This document shows, piece by piece, positions 18,301 through 25,492 of a stretch of DNA of 60,959 nucleotides (within the stretch, counting starts at the first letter, position 1; each line of letters opens with the position of its first letter). A program made the translations under genes and the position numbers. Below the pieces are notes generated by a model. The model saw only the letters and a program-made list of their open reading frames with translations, was not told the origin of the DNA and made no database searches. The DNA comes from Verrucomicrobiota bacterium (GTDB lineage Bacteria > Verrucomicrobiota > Verrucomicrobiia > Verrucomicrobiales > Akkermansiaceae), in NCBI GenBank assembly GCA_030835305.1, contig JAURPJ010000017.1:1-60959 (forward strand). The letters are read 5' to 3'.

Positions 18301-19864
18301 CGCTAATGGAGGTAACAGGTTATCACTCGCGGAATGGACTGATATAACTCCCCCTCCGAATTTTGCTAGTTGGGTCTCTGGAAATCAAGGGGTCGGCTAC
18401 GAGAAAAGTTCAAGTAACCTGTATGATGATTACTTTAATTTGGATATCGAAAGTCAGATGGCTTCGAAAAATGGAAGTTGTTATATCCGGATCCCCTTTA
18501 CGATTTCATCACAAGCTGAACTCGATTCGTTGGAGAGCCTCACGCTAAAAGTTCGCTACGATGACAGCTTTGTTGCCTTCATAAATGGCACTGAAGTTGC
18601 AAAGGACGCTAATGCCCCTAGTAATCTCACTTGGGATTCAATTGCTGAGGGTTCTCACGATGATGACGAGGCAATCGAATATGCTCCCTACACGATATCT
18701 GGGGGAGGGAACCTTTTAAAGGTAGGTCAAAACATTCTTGCGATCCAAGGACTCAATCGAGGTGCAGGTAGTAACGACGCCCTCTGGTCATGCCTGCTAT
18801 CCGCGAGTCGAGGAGGAGGTGATGCGGCCAGTGCGAACTCACTCGTCTACTCCTCTTCAATTGAATTAGACAAATCTGTTGATGTCCGTGCCCGAAGCTT
18901 TGACGGGTTTAGGTGGAGCCCCCTAACCCAAGCCGGCTTCGTAGTAAGTGCGGTTCCTGCGTCTGTTGAGAATCTAGTCATTTCAGAAATTCATTATCGT
19001 CCAGCTGCCCCTTCCTCTGGAGAGACGAACGCCGGGTTCGATAGTCGAGGGGATTTCGAATTCATCGAACTGCTAAATATAGATCCTAACCAGGCCATTA
19101 ATTTAGAGGGAGTCACATTTGCTGATGGTATCGAATTTGCCGGGTTTGATGACGCTCTTCCATTGAGAGCTCGCATTCTTGGTCCTGGAGAACGTGTCCT
19201 CCTTGTGAATAACCGATCTGGTTTTGAATTGCGCCATGGATCTGCAAATATTGCAGGTGAATTTAATGGATCTCTTAGAAACGAGGGTGAACAGATTGTA
19301 ATATTGGATGCAGACGGTTTCTCGATCCGCGACTTTACCTACGGGATTGAATTTCCTTGGCCTGAGGCCGCTGCCGATGGTTCTGGCTTTTCACTTGTTT
19401 TAAACGACGCTATGTCAAATCCGGATCACAGCCTGCCAACCAGTTGGCGTGCGAGTGTTGATCTTAACGGTAATCCAGGTGGGGATGATTCGGTTCCCTT
19501 CACTGGGGTTGCCTCCGCAGATACGGACGGGGACGGGTTTAATGCATTCCTTGAGTATGCGCTTGGCTCTGACGACGGATCTGGTGGGTCGTTACCTTCT
19601 TTGAGTTTAGAGAGAGAATCGAGTAATGGATTGGGCGACTTCTTGGCAGTGTCGTTCAGGATCAATCTTGCGGCTGTTGGCCTTCAGTTTTCGCTACAAG
19701 GAAGTAGTGACTTGGTGAGTTGGACGAACGAAAAAGAAATGACTCACGTCGCGACTGAACATAATGGTGATGGGACAGCCACCATGAAATTTAGGTCTAC
19801 CGTTCCAGTTAATGCTATCTCTGCCGAGAGGTTTTACCGAATTCAGGTAAAGGGACGGCAATAA
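15371..19864 (+). CDS. giant secreted lectin-like/lamin-tail/CotH protein 3
   Basis: A 1497-residue exported protein (signal peptide about 1-25). An L-type-lectin-like domain at about 26-235 (ILADFEGEGVYDATSFRQGD, then SVAFLDVATHGESG, VGFRTFNGTNATINYDG, IAGRTGGSSMDLDIDNVSL) is shared with the protein at 26981. A lamin-tail domain follows at about 240-370, a chitobiase-like fold at about 390-470 and a CotH domain at about 490-900. Its signatures are FPKKQYAWE, DKTLMRNAIVYE, YRGVYVLMEKIKRG and LPVWDFNLGLGN. Then come another chitobiase-like fold with an inserted jelly roll, a second lamin-tail domain, DTDGDGFNAFLEYALGSDDG and the shared C-terminal module ending FYRIQVKGRQ. The gene is more AT-rich than its neighbours and is bracketed by repeat copies A and B, which may mean acquisition as a cassette. 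Confidence 0.87.
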   Translation: MSSTRAISPFFIWFLFSLLSEAAILADFEGEGVYDATSFRQGDEGSVRNGYYHLLNAGSGSQGNYLSFPVLENTKGWSDVQFSMDFRASDVEADGWSVAFLDVATHGESGAVQGGADGLRGEEERGHYSNSIGVGFRTFNGTNATINYDGVESGDSSYDIQSSQWGSLEIKMNRNDTGGVFVDVSMFPDRGLQGNPQVIYSQYALQNVSLEEFRVQIAGRTGGSSMDLDIDNVSLNVDIAEPPTPIGVVINEFLASNEDSLEDEDLDNPDWIELFNGQDQDQDLSGYYLTNDPLQKTLWRIPRVVLSPYEHFVIFASGKDRTTSDESLHTNFVLSKEGGYLALIAPDGITVVSEFNYLEQAQDISYGALGSSRSVGYLENPTPEAINSGLQAAGPPAESVKFDRAGGTFSGSTTLEILPPSSQTAVVRYTTDGSIPNATSRVYSSRFNISESTTIRARVYDVGRLPGEVKSRTFLELASNVQNFTSNLPIVVVDTNGVNIDSAGRSFQPVYTVVIDRDELTGIARINDSEPNFTGRGGMHIRGQSSAGFPKKQYAWETWNNDDEDKKVSVLGMPAESDWILYAPYSDKTLMRNAIVYETARTTGGGFGGVRTQYVEVFMNRNRGTVTLNDYRGVYVLMEKIKRGKERVDIERLGDRTVDPKLITGGYIFKKDKGPYSRAWSTAIERVPLDMHEPERPNNAQFLYLRNYVNEMEAALHGDAFDDPDEGYQAYIDRLSFIDSHLYTEAFKDIDGFRISSYFTKSRNGKIRALPVWDFNLGLGNANYLNGQNPRGWYYPQVGGSDYYWYDTLFTDKEFTLAYWDRFWFLRRSLLSTSNMMRMIDRHDYELDGIRGAPNAVTRNFEEWDTLGRYLWPNADGYASRRTHQAEVDWMKNWLTTRLEWMETQSRGTNGNARPPVFNKYGGEVQSGFDLAIGDPNGWPGAKIYYTLDGSDPRLGKSPSIALVEENAPCEVLVPSAANGGNRLSLAEWTDITPPPNFASWVSGNQGVGYEKSSSNLYDDYFNLDIESQMASKNGSCYIRIPFTISSQAELDSLESLTLKVRYDDSFVAFINGTEVAKDANAPSNLTWDSIAEGSHDDDEAIEYAPYTISGGGNLLKVGQNILAIQGLNRGAGSNDALWSCLLSASRGGGDAASANSLVYSSSIELDKSVDVRARSFDGFRWSPLTQAGFVVSAVPASVENLVISEIHYRPAAPSSGETNAGFDSRGDFEFIELLNIDPNQAINLEGVTFADGIEFAGFDDALPLRARILGPGERVLLVNNRSGFELRHGSANIAGEFNGSLRNEGEQIVILDADGFSIRDFTYGIEFPWPEAAADGSGFSLVLNDAMSNPDHSLPTSWRASVDLNGNPGGDDSVPFTGVASADTDGDGFNAFLEYALGSDDGSGGSLPSLSLERESSNGLGDFLAVSFRINLAAVGLQFSLQGSSDLVSWTNEKEMTHVATEHNGDGTATMKFRSTVPVNAISAERFYRIQVKGRQ

Positions 19865-20660
19865 TTAAAAACATTAGGGGGGCAGCCAGCTGGCGCTCTT
19901 GGTCCTCGTTAGAATTAAATCGGCCTCGATTGTTTTACTTGTTGACGAATTTGGGTGGGGTAGAATTCGATAAGTTTTAAAAGGTGATGATTTAGAACCG
20001 TGCTCTTGTCAGGCTCTGTTGGAGTTAATTTTCTTGTACTAAGAGTTTGCTTTTGAGGTGGAGCGCCGTAGGGCGTCGTTGAAGGAATCGGAGAGGGGGA
20101 GATAGGGGGTTGATGCCTTGAATTGAGAATATCCCGGTGGCTCCACCCCCGCCAGTTTCAGCAGTATCAAAATTCAAATGTGGAATATCTAGATAACCAC
20201 CAGCTAACGCAATCAACATCTGGATGAATAGGATCGCACTAAAGACAGCGCCAATCTCCGCAAGGCTTTTTCATCCCATCCGGTTCAAGATTTGTCCACC
20301 ACCCAATCACAAATCATTTATAGTCAAGTTTTTTGAAATTTATAACGCTTAGAAAATTGATCGGAAATATTAAGGGAAAATGGCCTTTTGTATTAACAGC
20401 TACGGGCCACTCATTAGTCCTAAAACTACCTCTTAAATAGAGATATCCGGTGACTTTAATTCCTGATTGAGCGAAGAATTACGTTTGGAGATTCCATTTT
20501 TTGTCCAACCGCCTAACTCATTTACCTCCCCGCGAACTATGTTGACCGAATCCATTAACGGTCACCGAGAAGCGTAATTAGGGCAGTTTTATCGAAGAAA
20601 AAACCGATAATAAGATGAACCTCAGAAGAAGCCCTTTTAAATCCACCTCTTGACTATTAT
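19865..20660. other. AT-rich gap holding repeat copy B
   Basis: Apart from the repeat at 20034-20115, a minus-strand stretch at about 20270-20110 reads LAEIGAVFSAILFIQMLIAL and then AGGYLDIPHLNFD. It is hydrophobic and coding-like but runs into the repeat and has stops upstream; possibly a scrap of a membrane protein. From 20280 to 20660 I see nothing. Confidence 0.3.
20034..20115 (+). repeat. dispersed intergenic repeat, copy B
   Basis: Core identical to the other copies: GCTTTTGAGGTGGAG, hairpin CGCC-GTAG-GGCG, then TCGTTGAAGGAATCGG and AGAGGGGGAGATAGGGGG. The left end (TTGTACTAAGAG) is the most diverged. It lies 170 bases after the stop of CotH protein 3. Confidence 0.85.
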
Positions 20661-21572
20661 CTACTGCGCGACCGGAGTAGCATATTTTCTAACGACCCGA
20701 CTAAAAGACCGTAGGCTAGAATCAGAATAACGAAGCCCATTTTCTGTCATTTCCGAGTCCTCGTCCTGAAAATTGGTCGAAAGATCAGGGCTGGTTTGTA
20801 ATTGGTAGGAAAACCCGGGCTCTGGCTCGAACAGGATTTCACTCACTACCCCCACCCTGGAGAGTCCCAATACCTTAAATGACGTTGTCGGAACCGCTCG
20901 GACATACCAATCCGCAATCAAAAGATAATTATCACCATATCCCAAAGTTACATTGCTGGAGAGATCCCATTGGACCCCGGTGAACCCAAGATCAATCACT
21001 TTATTGCCGCTGTGGAAGACGACATTACGTATGATATCGATCCCATCAAGTTGAACGGACCATCGATTGATGGCAAAATCGATCTCGATCGTCAAAAGCT
21101 GCAGTTCACCCCGGATAAAATCCAAACTACTATCCCTGATGGTAACTCCATCCGAATACCAAAGACCAAAGTCATCATCGCCATTGCGAAATTGGATAGA
21201 AGCTAAGAGATCCCCTGAGGAGTTCAAAAAAACAATCGAAAAGGTATCTCGACGTCCATTTGTAGAATCCTCAACTCCCAAAAGAGACTCGAGAGTGACG
21301 GTGGGCGTTCCTGCCTTAACTGGGTCAAAGTCATGAGCCTTTACAAGAGTCACAAGTGGCCGGACAGGGCGTTCAAATCCGATGAAAGCTGAATTCTGGA
21401 GACCGGAAACTAACTCGTAATCAAGCCCGTAAGAGCCCGTTCCCGGGCTGTTACCGATCCAATCATCCAAGTTTTCCGCCCCATCTTCATACTCCTCAAA
21501 TTCCGTGGCGTAAATCGTCTGCCCCGGACAAAAAGAATTAAAAAGGAAAAACAGGACAGGGACGAATTTCAT
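20661..21572 (-). CDS. secreted protein of unknown function with a variant of the shared C-terminal module
   Basis: ATG at 21572 is preferred over an upstream in-frame ATG because the signal peptide MKFVPVLFFLFNSFCPGQ starts there (303 residues). The body begins with IYATEFEEYEDGAENLDDW and contains a lectin/concanavalin-like beta region (DTFSIVFLNSSGDLLASIQF, IDFAINRWSVQLDG), the type of fold used for carbohydrate binding. The end carries GFSYQLQTSPDLSTNF and SFSRVVRKY, a degenerate form of the shared C-terminal module. No catalytic signature is seen. It lies downstream of the EF-hand gene but is separated from it by a strong terminator, so it has its own promoter. Confidence 0.75.
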   Translation of the reverse strand: MKFVPVLFFLFNSFCPGQTIYATEFEEYEDGAENLDDWIGNSPGTGSYGLDYELVSGLQNSAFIGFERPVRPLVTLVKAHDFDPVKAGTPTVTLESLLGVEDSTNGRRDTFSIVFLNSSGDLLASIQFRNGDDDFGLWYSDGVTIRDSSLDFIRGELQLLTIEIDFAINRWSVQLDGIDIIRNVVFHSGNKVIDLGFTGVQWDLSSNVTLGYGDNYLLIADWYVRAVPTTSFKVLGLSRVGVVSEILFEPEPGFSYQLQTSPDLSTNFQDEDSEMTENGLRYSDSSLRSFSRVVRKYATPVAQ

Positions 21573-21608
21573 GGGGAAAAGGGACCAGAAAGAAGGTGGA
21601 AGGACCAA

Positions 21609-21648
21609 CAAAAAAGGCTGCCCGGAGCATTCGCGATCCGGCCAGCCT
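21609..21648 (-). terminator. strong intrinsic terminator after the EF-hand gene
   Basis: On the minus strand AGGCTGGCCGGA, a 10-base loop and TCCGGGCAGCCT form a near-perfect 12-bp GC-rich stem, followed directly by a T-run (TTTTTTG). It closes the sigma/membrane protein/EF-hand cluster and isolates it from the 20661-21572 gene. Confidence 0.88.
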
Positions 21649-21685
21649 GAATTAAAAATAAGGAAACTAGGTCCTCAATATTGAA

Positions 21686-22297
21686 TTATTTCCGGAAAAT
21701 AGGACGAGGCTTTGGCTCAGGACGAGGCTTTGGCTTCGGCTCAGGGCGAGTGCCTGGCTCACCAGGCTTTGGGCCAGGCTTGCCGTGTCCACCACGATGC
21801 GAGCGTCGGATACGATCCAAGAACTCATCTTGATCAACACTTTCGCTTTCATCTTGGTCCATCTTTGCAAAAATCTTTGCCGCAGATTCCGGTCTACGCT
21901 CCTCCATCGCGGCTATCGCAGGAATAGCAGAGAATTCCTCCAAAGAAATTCCTCCGTTTCCATCTAAATCAACCTCGTTGAAACGCTCGACTCGTTTTTC
22001 TTCGATCTTAGCCTTGGCATCCGCACGGGCCGCTTCTCTCTCTTCCTCATTGAGCTTCCCGTCCTCGTCCGCGTCAAATGTTTCGAGAATTGATGCACGC
22101 TTTGCTTCGCGGGCTTCCTTTCGAGCGGCGCGAGCTGCCTGACGCTCTTCAGCATCAAGCTCACCATCCTCATTAACATCATAAGGAACAAGGAATTCAG
22201 GGAGAGTGCCATCTCCGAAAGTTTTTTTCTTCTTGTCGGCAGATGCCGCACCAAGCGATGTCAGAATGAGTCCGCTTATGATTAGTTTTAGTTTCAT
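21686..22297 (-). CDS. exported EF-hand calcium-binding protein
   Basis: A 203-residue protein with a signal peptide (about 1-20, ISGLILTSLGAASA). Four EF-hand-type loops are visible: DVNEDGELDAEE, DADEDGKLNEEE, DLDGNGGISLEE and DQDESESVDQDE; the last lacks the central Gly and may bind poorly. Between them are Arg/Glu/Ala-rich helices (AARAARKEAREAKRAS). The tail is a Pro/Lys/Arg repeat (PEPKPKPRPEPKPRP) encoded by an 18-bp imperfect tandem repeat. It is probably a periplasmic or surface Ca buffer or sensor. It is the last gene of the sigma cluster, 92 bases after the preceding gene, with its own TGTAAC-type motif upstream. Confidence 0.85.
   Translation of the reverse strand: MKLKLIISGLILTSLGAASADKKKKTFGDGTLPEFLVPYDVNEDGELDAEERQAARAARKEAREAKRASILETFDADEDGKLNEEEREAARADAKAKIEEKRVERFNEVDLDGNGGISLEEFSAIPAIAAMEERRPESAAKIFAKMDQDESESVDQDEFLDRIRRSHRGGHGKPGPKPGEPGTRPEPKPKPRPEPKPRPIFRK
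21702..21737 (-). repeat. 18-bp tandem duplication in the EF-hand gene tail
   Basis: GGACGAGGCTTTGGCTCA is followed directly by GGACGAGGCTTTGGCTTC (plus-strand reading). It encodes the repeating PEPKPRP tail and could change copy number by slippage. Confidence 0.6.
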
Positions 22298-22344
22298 AGT
22301 CTTTTTTTGTATTTGTAGGGTGGGAGGGATCCCCTGTCACTCTC

Positions 22345-22380
22345 TTAGTTGTTCGAAAAGCGGTAATGGTTACATTTATT
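22345..22380 (-). promoter_or_regulatory. candidate ECF-type promoter before the EF-hand gene
   Basis: The minus strand has AAATAAATGTAACC, with TGTAAC at 22374-22369 and CCGCTT shortly after, 72 bases before the ATG. The sigma gene at 24441 has AATAAAATGTAAC and GCGCTT at a matching distance. It may be the -35 element recognised by that sigma factor. Confidence 0.4.
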
Positions 22381-22389
22381 TTCTGAAAA

Positions 22390-23061
22390 TCACTCGTTAG
22401 CGTTATTGAATAAGTTGAAAGCTGATTGTTTCTCTTCCTCCTGTGGTTCAGACGGTTGCAAGGGAAGATCTCCGGCCGAGGCTTGCTCTGCTTCAAGCTC
22501 TGCCTCGAAATCCGCTATAAGCTCGCTCCACCACTCACGCTCATCCACCAAATCTTCAATCATGTCGTTTTGTTGAGCGGAATTGAGAGTATTCAGCAAT
22601 TCTTCGTTAACCATATTGGCCGTAACTGGAGGAAAAGCCTGACCATCGATGAGAATATTTGCGCCGTAGAAGGGCGAAGATCTAAGTAAGAGAGGGTAAG
22701 CCTTTTGCCTTTGTTCCGGGGTTAAACTAAGCTGCCGTGAAAGTCGATTCAGGCGTTCAGTCGATTCTGCCCGAAGCAGGTCCAGTCTCTCACGTACTTC
22801 AGTCGAGGGAGTATTAATACCCATTGATAACGGGAAACGTTTGGCAAGCAAAGTGTCGTTCCCCAAGGGCTCTTGCATTCTATTATTCGAGTACGGTTGC
22901 CGGGAGGATTCCATTAACCTAGATCGAGAGTTTTGCCCAGAACCCGAAAAGGATTCCCTTTTGCTAAGAGTTTTGTCTTCTGAACTAGATTTATAGAAGA
23001 CAACAACACCGGCAGTCGCGATGAGGGCGCCCGCGAGAGTCACTGAATAAATGAATTTCAT
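22390..23061 (-). CDS. membrane-anchored helical protein of the sigma operon
   Basis: A 223-residue protein of unknown family. An N-terminal membrane anchor or signal (about 4-22, YSVTLAGALIATAGVVVFY) is followed by a Ser/Arg-rich linker and a mainly helical periplasmic part. SRQLSLTPEQRQKAYPLLL is reminiscent of LTxxQ motifs in Spy/CpxP-like periplasmic sensors. The C-terminus is acidic (Glu/Ala-rich). It starts three bases after the stop of the preceding gene, so it is part of the sigma operon. It may sense or buffer envelope stress together with its neighbours (inference). Confidence 0.75.
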   Translation of the reverse strand: MKFIYSVTLAGALIATAGVVVFYKSSSEDKTLSKRESFSGSGQNSRSRLMESSRQPYSNNRMQEPLGNDTLLAKRFPLSMGINTPSTEVRERLDLLRAESTERLNRLSRQLSLTPEQRQKAYPLLLRSSPFYGANILIDGQAFPPVTANMVNEELLNTLNSAQQNDMIEDLVDEREWWSELIADFEAELEAEQASAGDLPLQPSEPQEEEKQSAFNLFNNANE

Positions 23062-23064
23062 TAA

Positions 23065-23544
23065 TTAAGGTGTTATGTGTTTGAGGAGATCATCTTCGGC
23101 CAAAATGTTCTGTTGTAGATCATCTTGCTCCTTAAGCAGATTGGAAAATTTCTCTCTAATTTTTTCAGCCAACGCCTCGCTGCTCCTCCGCATAATTTGG
23201 CGCTGCTCAGCGTCAAGATAAGGGGCCATCTTCGCGTGAGACTCTAAAAGTCGGAGATGAAATTCAAAAGAAGCCCTTTCGCTAGTCTCTTTGATTCCGA
23301 CTTGCGTTTCAGCGAGAATCTTGCCGATTTCAACCTCCTGTTCAGGGCGAATCTGAATTTGATCCCGTAGATTAATCATCGCTCGCTCTTCCCATTGATT
23401 GAGAGAAACCTGCGGAGGCTCGACCCGAGGAGTTTTGAGAATCTTCGATGCGGCAAACCCAGAGCCAAAGATCACCGCAAACCCCAAAGCAATCAAAACC
23501 CAATCACGGATCCGGCGGGCAGGAAATCGATTGATTTTTTTCAT
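23065..23544 (-). CDS. membrane-anchored Spy/heavy-metal-sensor-like helical protein
   Basis: A 159-residue protein with one N-terminal transmembrane helix (about 15-32, VLIALGFAVIFGSGFAASK). A periplasmic all-helical region follows: QIRPEQEVEIGKILAETQ, then LDAEQRQIMRRSSEALAEKI. The paired PEQ/AEQRQ motifs resemble periplasmic LTxxQ proteins (CpxP/Spy/CnrX type). Its ATG overlaps the stop of the upstream gene (ATGA), so the two are translationally coupled. Likely a sensor or modulator working with the sigma/anti-sigma pair. No metal-binding His/Cys cluster is visible. Confidence 0.75.
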   Translation of the reverse strand: MKKINRFPARRIRDWVLIALGFAVIFGSGFAASKILKTPRVEPPQVSLNQWEERAMINLRDQIQIRPEQEVEIGKILAETQVGIKETSERASFEFHLRLLESHAKMAPYLDAEQRQIMRRSSEALAEKIREKFSNLLKEQDDLQQNILAEDDLLKHITP

Positions 23545-23840
23545 GATCCAAGTTCGGGAAGGTTGAGTTCAGGGACAGGTAACAAAGTCGGCTCCCCCTG
23601 CGAAATAAAGTAAGCGAAAAGGGTGATCCCCAGTGAAATAAAGCCAAGAACAATAAAAATCTGCCGCCAGCGAGCCAAACGGATCTCTCGGTCTTTGGAA
23701 TGAAGATCGGCAAAGATCGCGGCCTTAAGGCTTCGGGGCGGGGTAGATGGAGGCTTAGGCTCAGGATGAGACCGGGCTGTCTCCAACAACTCGTCCAGAA
23801 CCAGGTCTAGTGGTTCTTTTTGCTTCTGATTTTGATTCAT
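23541..23840 (-). CDS. small membrane protein, probable anti-sigma factor
   Basis: About 99 residues from ATG 23840 (an upstream start at 23870 is possible). The cytoplasmic N-terminal half contains PLDLVLDELLETARSHPEPK, a linker, and then SLKAAIFADLHSKDRE. One transmembrane segment (IFIVLGFISLGITLFAYF) and a very short periplasmic tail follow. The gene start lies inside the 3' end of the sigma gene. This is the expected place and topology for an anti-sigma factor, but there is no ZAS zinc motif, so the assignment is by context. Confidence 0.7.
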   Translation of the reverse strand: MNQNQKQKEPLDLVLDELLETARSHPEPKPPSTPPRSLKAAIFADLHSKDREIRLARWRQIFIVLGFISLGITLFAYFISQGEPTLLPVPELNLPELGS

Positions 23841-24441
23841 GGCGGATTGATCGAGGGCTATGGGACTCAAGATTCCCGAGAGCTTTTTTCATTTTCTCCC
23901 GGGCACGCATTGCAGTAACTTTAATTTTTGAGGGGCTCCATCCCGTTTCCGAGGCAATTTCAGCGACTGATTTTTCCTCGAGATGGAGAAGGCGGATGAC
24001 CATTTGATCGCGGGGCTTGAGAGTCGCAAGCAATTTTTGCAGAAGTTCAAGAGAAGACTTGGTAGGTTGGACATCCGCAGCATTGGGGTCGAAGGGCTCT
24101 GAAATATCTTGGGAATGGTCCATGTCCAATTGCGAAAATTCAAGGAGCGGTCGAGATTTTTGACGCCGAAGTGATTCGTAACAAGTGAGAGTTGCAATAC
24201 GACTGACCCAGTGTTCAAACGGACTCTCCCCGCGGAACTCTTCAAGATGCGTGAACACCTTGACAAAGATCTCCTGAGTGAGGTCCTCGGCCACCTGATG
24301 GCGTGGAAGATTCCGTCGAACGATCCCGACGACCAATGGATACAGGATTTCCACAATTTGTGAGCAGGCGTCTTCATCTCGGTCGACCGCTCGAGCAATA
24401 AGCTCTGGATTGACTGCTTGAGGTGAACTGTCATGACTCAT
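23761..24441 (-). CDS. ECF-type RNA polymerase sigma factor
   Basis: A 226-residue sigma factor. Region 2 contains QVAEDLTQEIFVKVFTHLEE and FRGESPFEHWVSRIATLTC. Region 4 contains LKPRDQMVIRLLHLEEKSVA and the helix-turn-helix EIASETGWSPSKIKVTAMRA. A basic, unstructured tail of about 35 residues (SKSEAKRTTRPGSGR) follows region 4 and is unusual; it overlaps the next gene's start in another frame. First gene of a minus-strand operon with three membrane proteins and an EF-hand protein. Confidence 0.9.
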   Translation of the reverse strand: MSHDSSPQAVNPELIARAVDRDEDACSQIVEILYPLVVGIVRRNLPRHQVAEDLTQEIFVKVFTHLEEFRGESPFEHWVSRIATLTCYESLRRQKSRPLLEFSQLDMDHSQDISEPFDPNAADVQPTKSSLELLQKLLATLKPRDQMVIRLLHLEEKSVAEIASETGWSPSKIKVTAMRAREKMKKALGNLESHSPRSIRHESKSEAKRTTRPGSGRVVGDSPVSS

Positions 24442-24477
24442 TGCTTAGATTGCTGGTAAATTAACCCTTTCTACAGG

Positions 24478-24512
24478 TGAGATGCAGATTAAGCGCTCTA
24501 GTTACATTTTAT
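24478..24512 (-). promoter_or_regulatory. candidate autoregulated ECF promoter of the sigma operon
   Basis: Minus-strand AATAAAATGTAAC (TGTAAC at 24506-24501) lies 60 bases before the ATG, followed by AGAGCGCTT. The same arrangement precedes the EF-hand gene. A further TGTAAC occurs on the plus strand near 24554. Inferred as the sigma factor's own -35 element; the -10 is not defined. Confidence 0.4.
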
Positions 24513-24676
24513 TGACCAAGAAAGATCTTCCGGACTCTGAGGGGAAGAACATGAATGTAACATGAAGAATTGGGGCAATTGCCATGATTAAACCAGCAGA
24601 TTGGAAACCAAACTTTGCCGCCTAGCCTAGAGTTCAAAGAAAGCAGGCCAAACAAGCTACCTCATTCCATTTTCCT

Positions 24677-24760
24677 GTTACTAGGAATTGATTTTTTTGG
24701 GGTGGAGAGTCTGAGGACGTCGTTGAAGGAATCGGGGAGGGGGAGGAACGGATTTATTTC
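24677..24760 (+). repeat. dispersed intergenic repeat, copy C
   Basis: Left end GTTACTAGGAATTG, then GGGGTGGAGA, a hairpin core GTC-TGAG-GAC, then GTCGTTGAAGGAATCGGGG. The stem bases differ from the CGCC/GGCG of other copies yet still pair, a compensatory change. It ends about 15 bases before the point where the truncated lectin/C-terminal module pseudogene begins. Confidence 0.8.
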
Positions 24761-24773
24761 GAAATCGAAACAT

Positions 24774-25139
24774 GACCTTCAGGATTTCCGGGTCTAGGTG
24801 ATGGGTCGTGCCTGGGGATCATTGATGAATTTGGCCATCGGTAATCTTTTACTACTTGTAGACGGTGGGGGTGGGAATGATCTAGAGATTATTACTGTCA
24901 AAACTGAGCTGGAAGCAGGAGGACAGAACCGTTTTGTCACAATAACCTGGAATTCTAGAGGGGGCCGCAGCTACGTCATCCTTGCAAGTGACGATCTAGG
25001 TGAGGGAAGCTTAGATCTATGGGATGAGCCTGAAGATGATAACGATGCCATAGCTGGGCAAGAAACGACTTGCTACGCTGCATTTGGTATTCCGGCCGAC
25101 ACTCGGGTATGTTTTCACGTCATCAAAAGAGCTGAATGA
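24774..25139 (+). pseudogene. 5'-truncated, nonsense-mutated copy of the 26981 gene
   Basis: The sequence aligns at DNA level with the last 360 bases of the gene at 26981-28930. The peptide DLQDFRV, a TAG stop, then VMGR corresponds to DLQDFRVQVMGR in the intact gene, so a CAG codon became TAG at 24795-24797. The rest keeps the frame: MNLAIGNLLLLVDGG, then FVTITWNSRGGRSYVILASD, ending in a diverged C-terminus (VCFHVIKRAE instead of FYVVLIP). An internal GTG/ATG at 24798-24801 opens a 113-codon frame, but it has no signal peptide, so this is best called a relic. The 5' end coincides with repeat copy C. Confidence 0.85.
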
Positions 25140-25206
25140 CCTAAGTTACGTTGGAGAGACTAGATCCTTTTTTGCTCCTCGTGCCTCAGAGGTTCGACAA
25201 TAAGTC

Positions 25207-25235
25207 AAAAGCACCGGCACTGAGCAAGTGCTTTT
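25207..25235. terminator. terminator-like inverted repeat
   Basis: AAAAGCAC and GTGCTTTT are perfect 8-base complements separated by 13 bases, with a T/C-rich end (TTTTCTCTCTC) on the plus strand. It lies 68 bases after the pseudogene. From here to 25492 I see nothing else. Confidence 0.5.
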
Positions 25236-25492
25236 CTCTCTCAACTTTTTAGTAAAGCGCTTCTCTTCACTCGGTGCCACTTCTCCTTCTTTTTCGTGCG
25301 CGAGGAAACAATGGCAACCAAAGTCATTGACGGATGGTCAATGAATCTTACCCATTCTCCACAAAAGGGTAGTCATAATCCCAAGGCACCTCACCTCAAT
25401 GATTTCAGCTGCTTAACCCAGCAAAAACATATTTTAATCTTTCTTCGCCTTTCGACTTCACGAGCGACTCCATTTGGGTGACCGTCTCGTAT

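Noticed and set aside
25296-25481. 61-codon frame before the PQQ-type propeller gene
   Set aside because: No signal, no domain, low coding character; it overlaps the likely promoter region.
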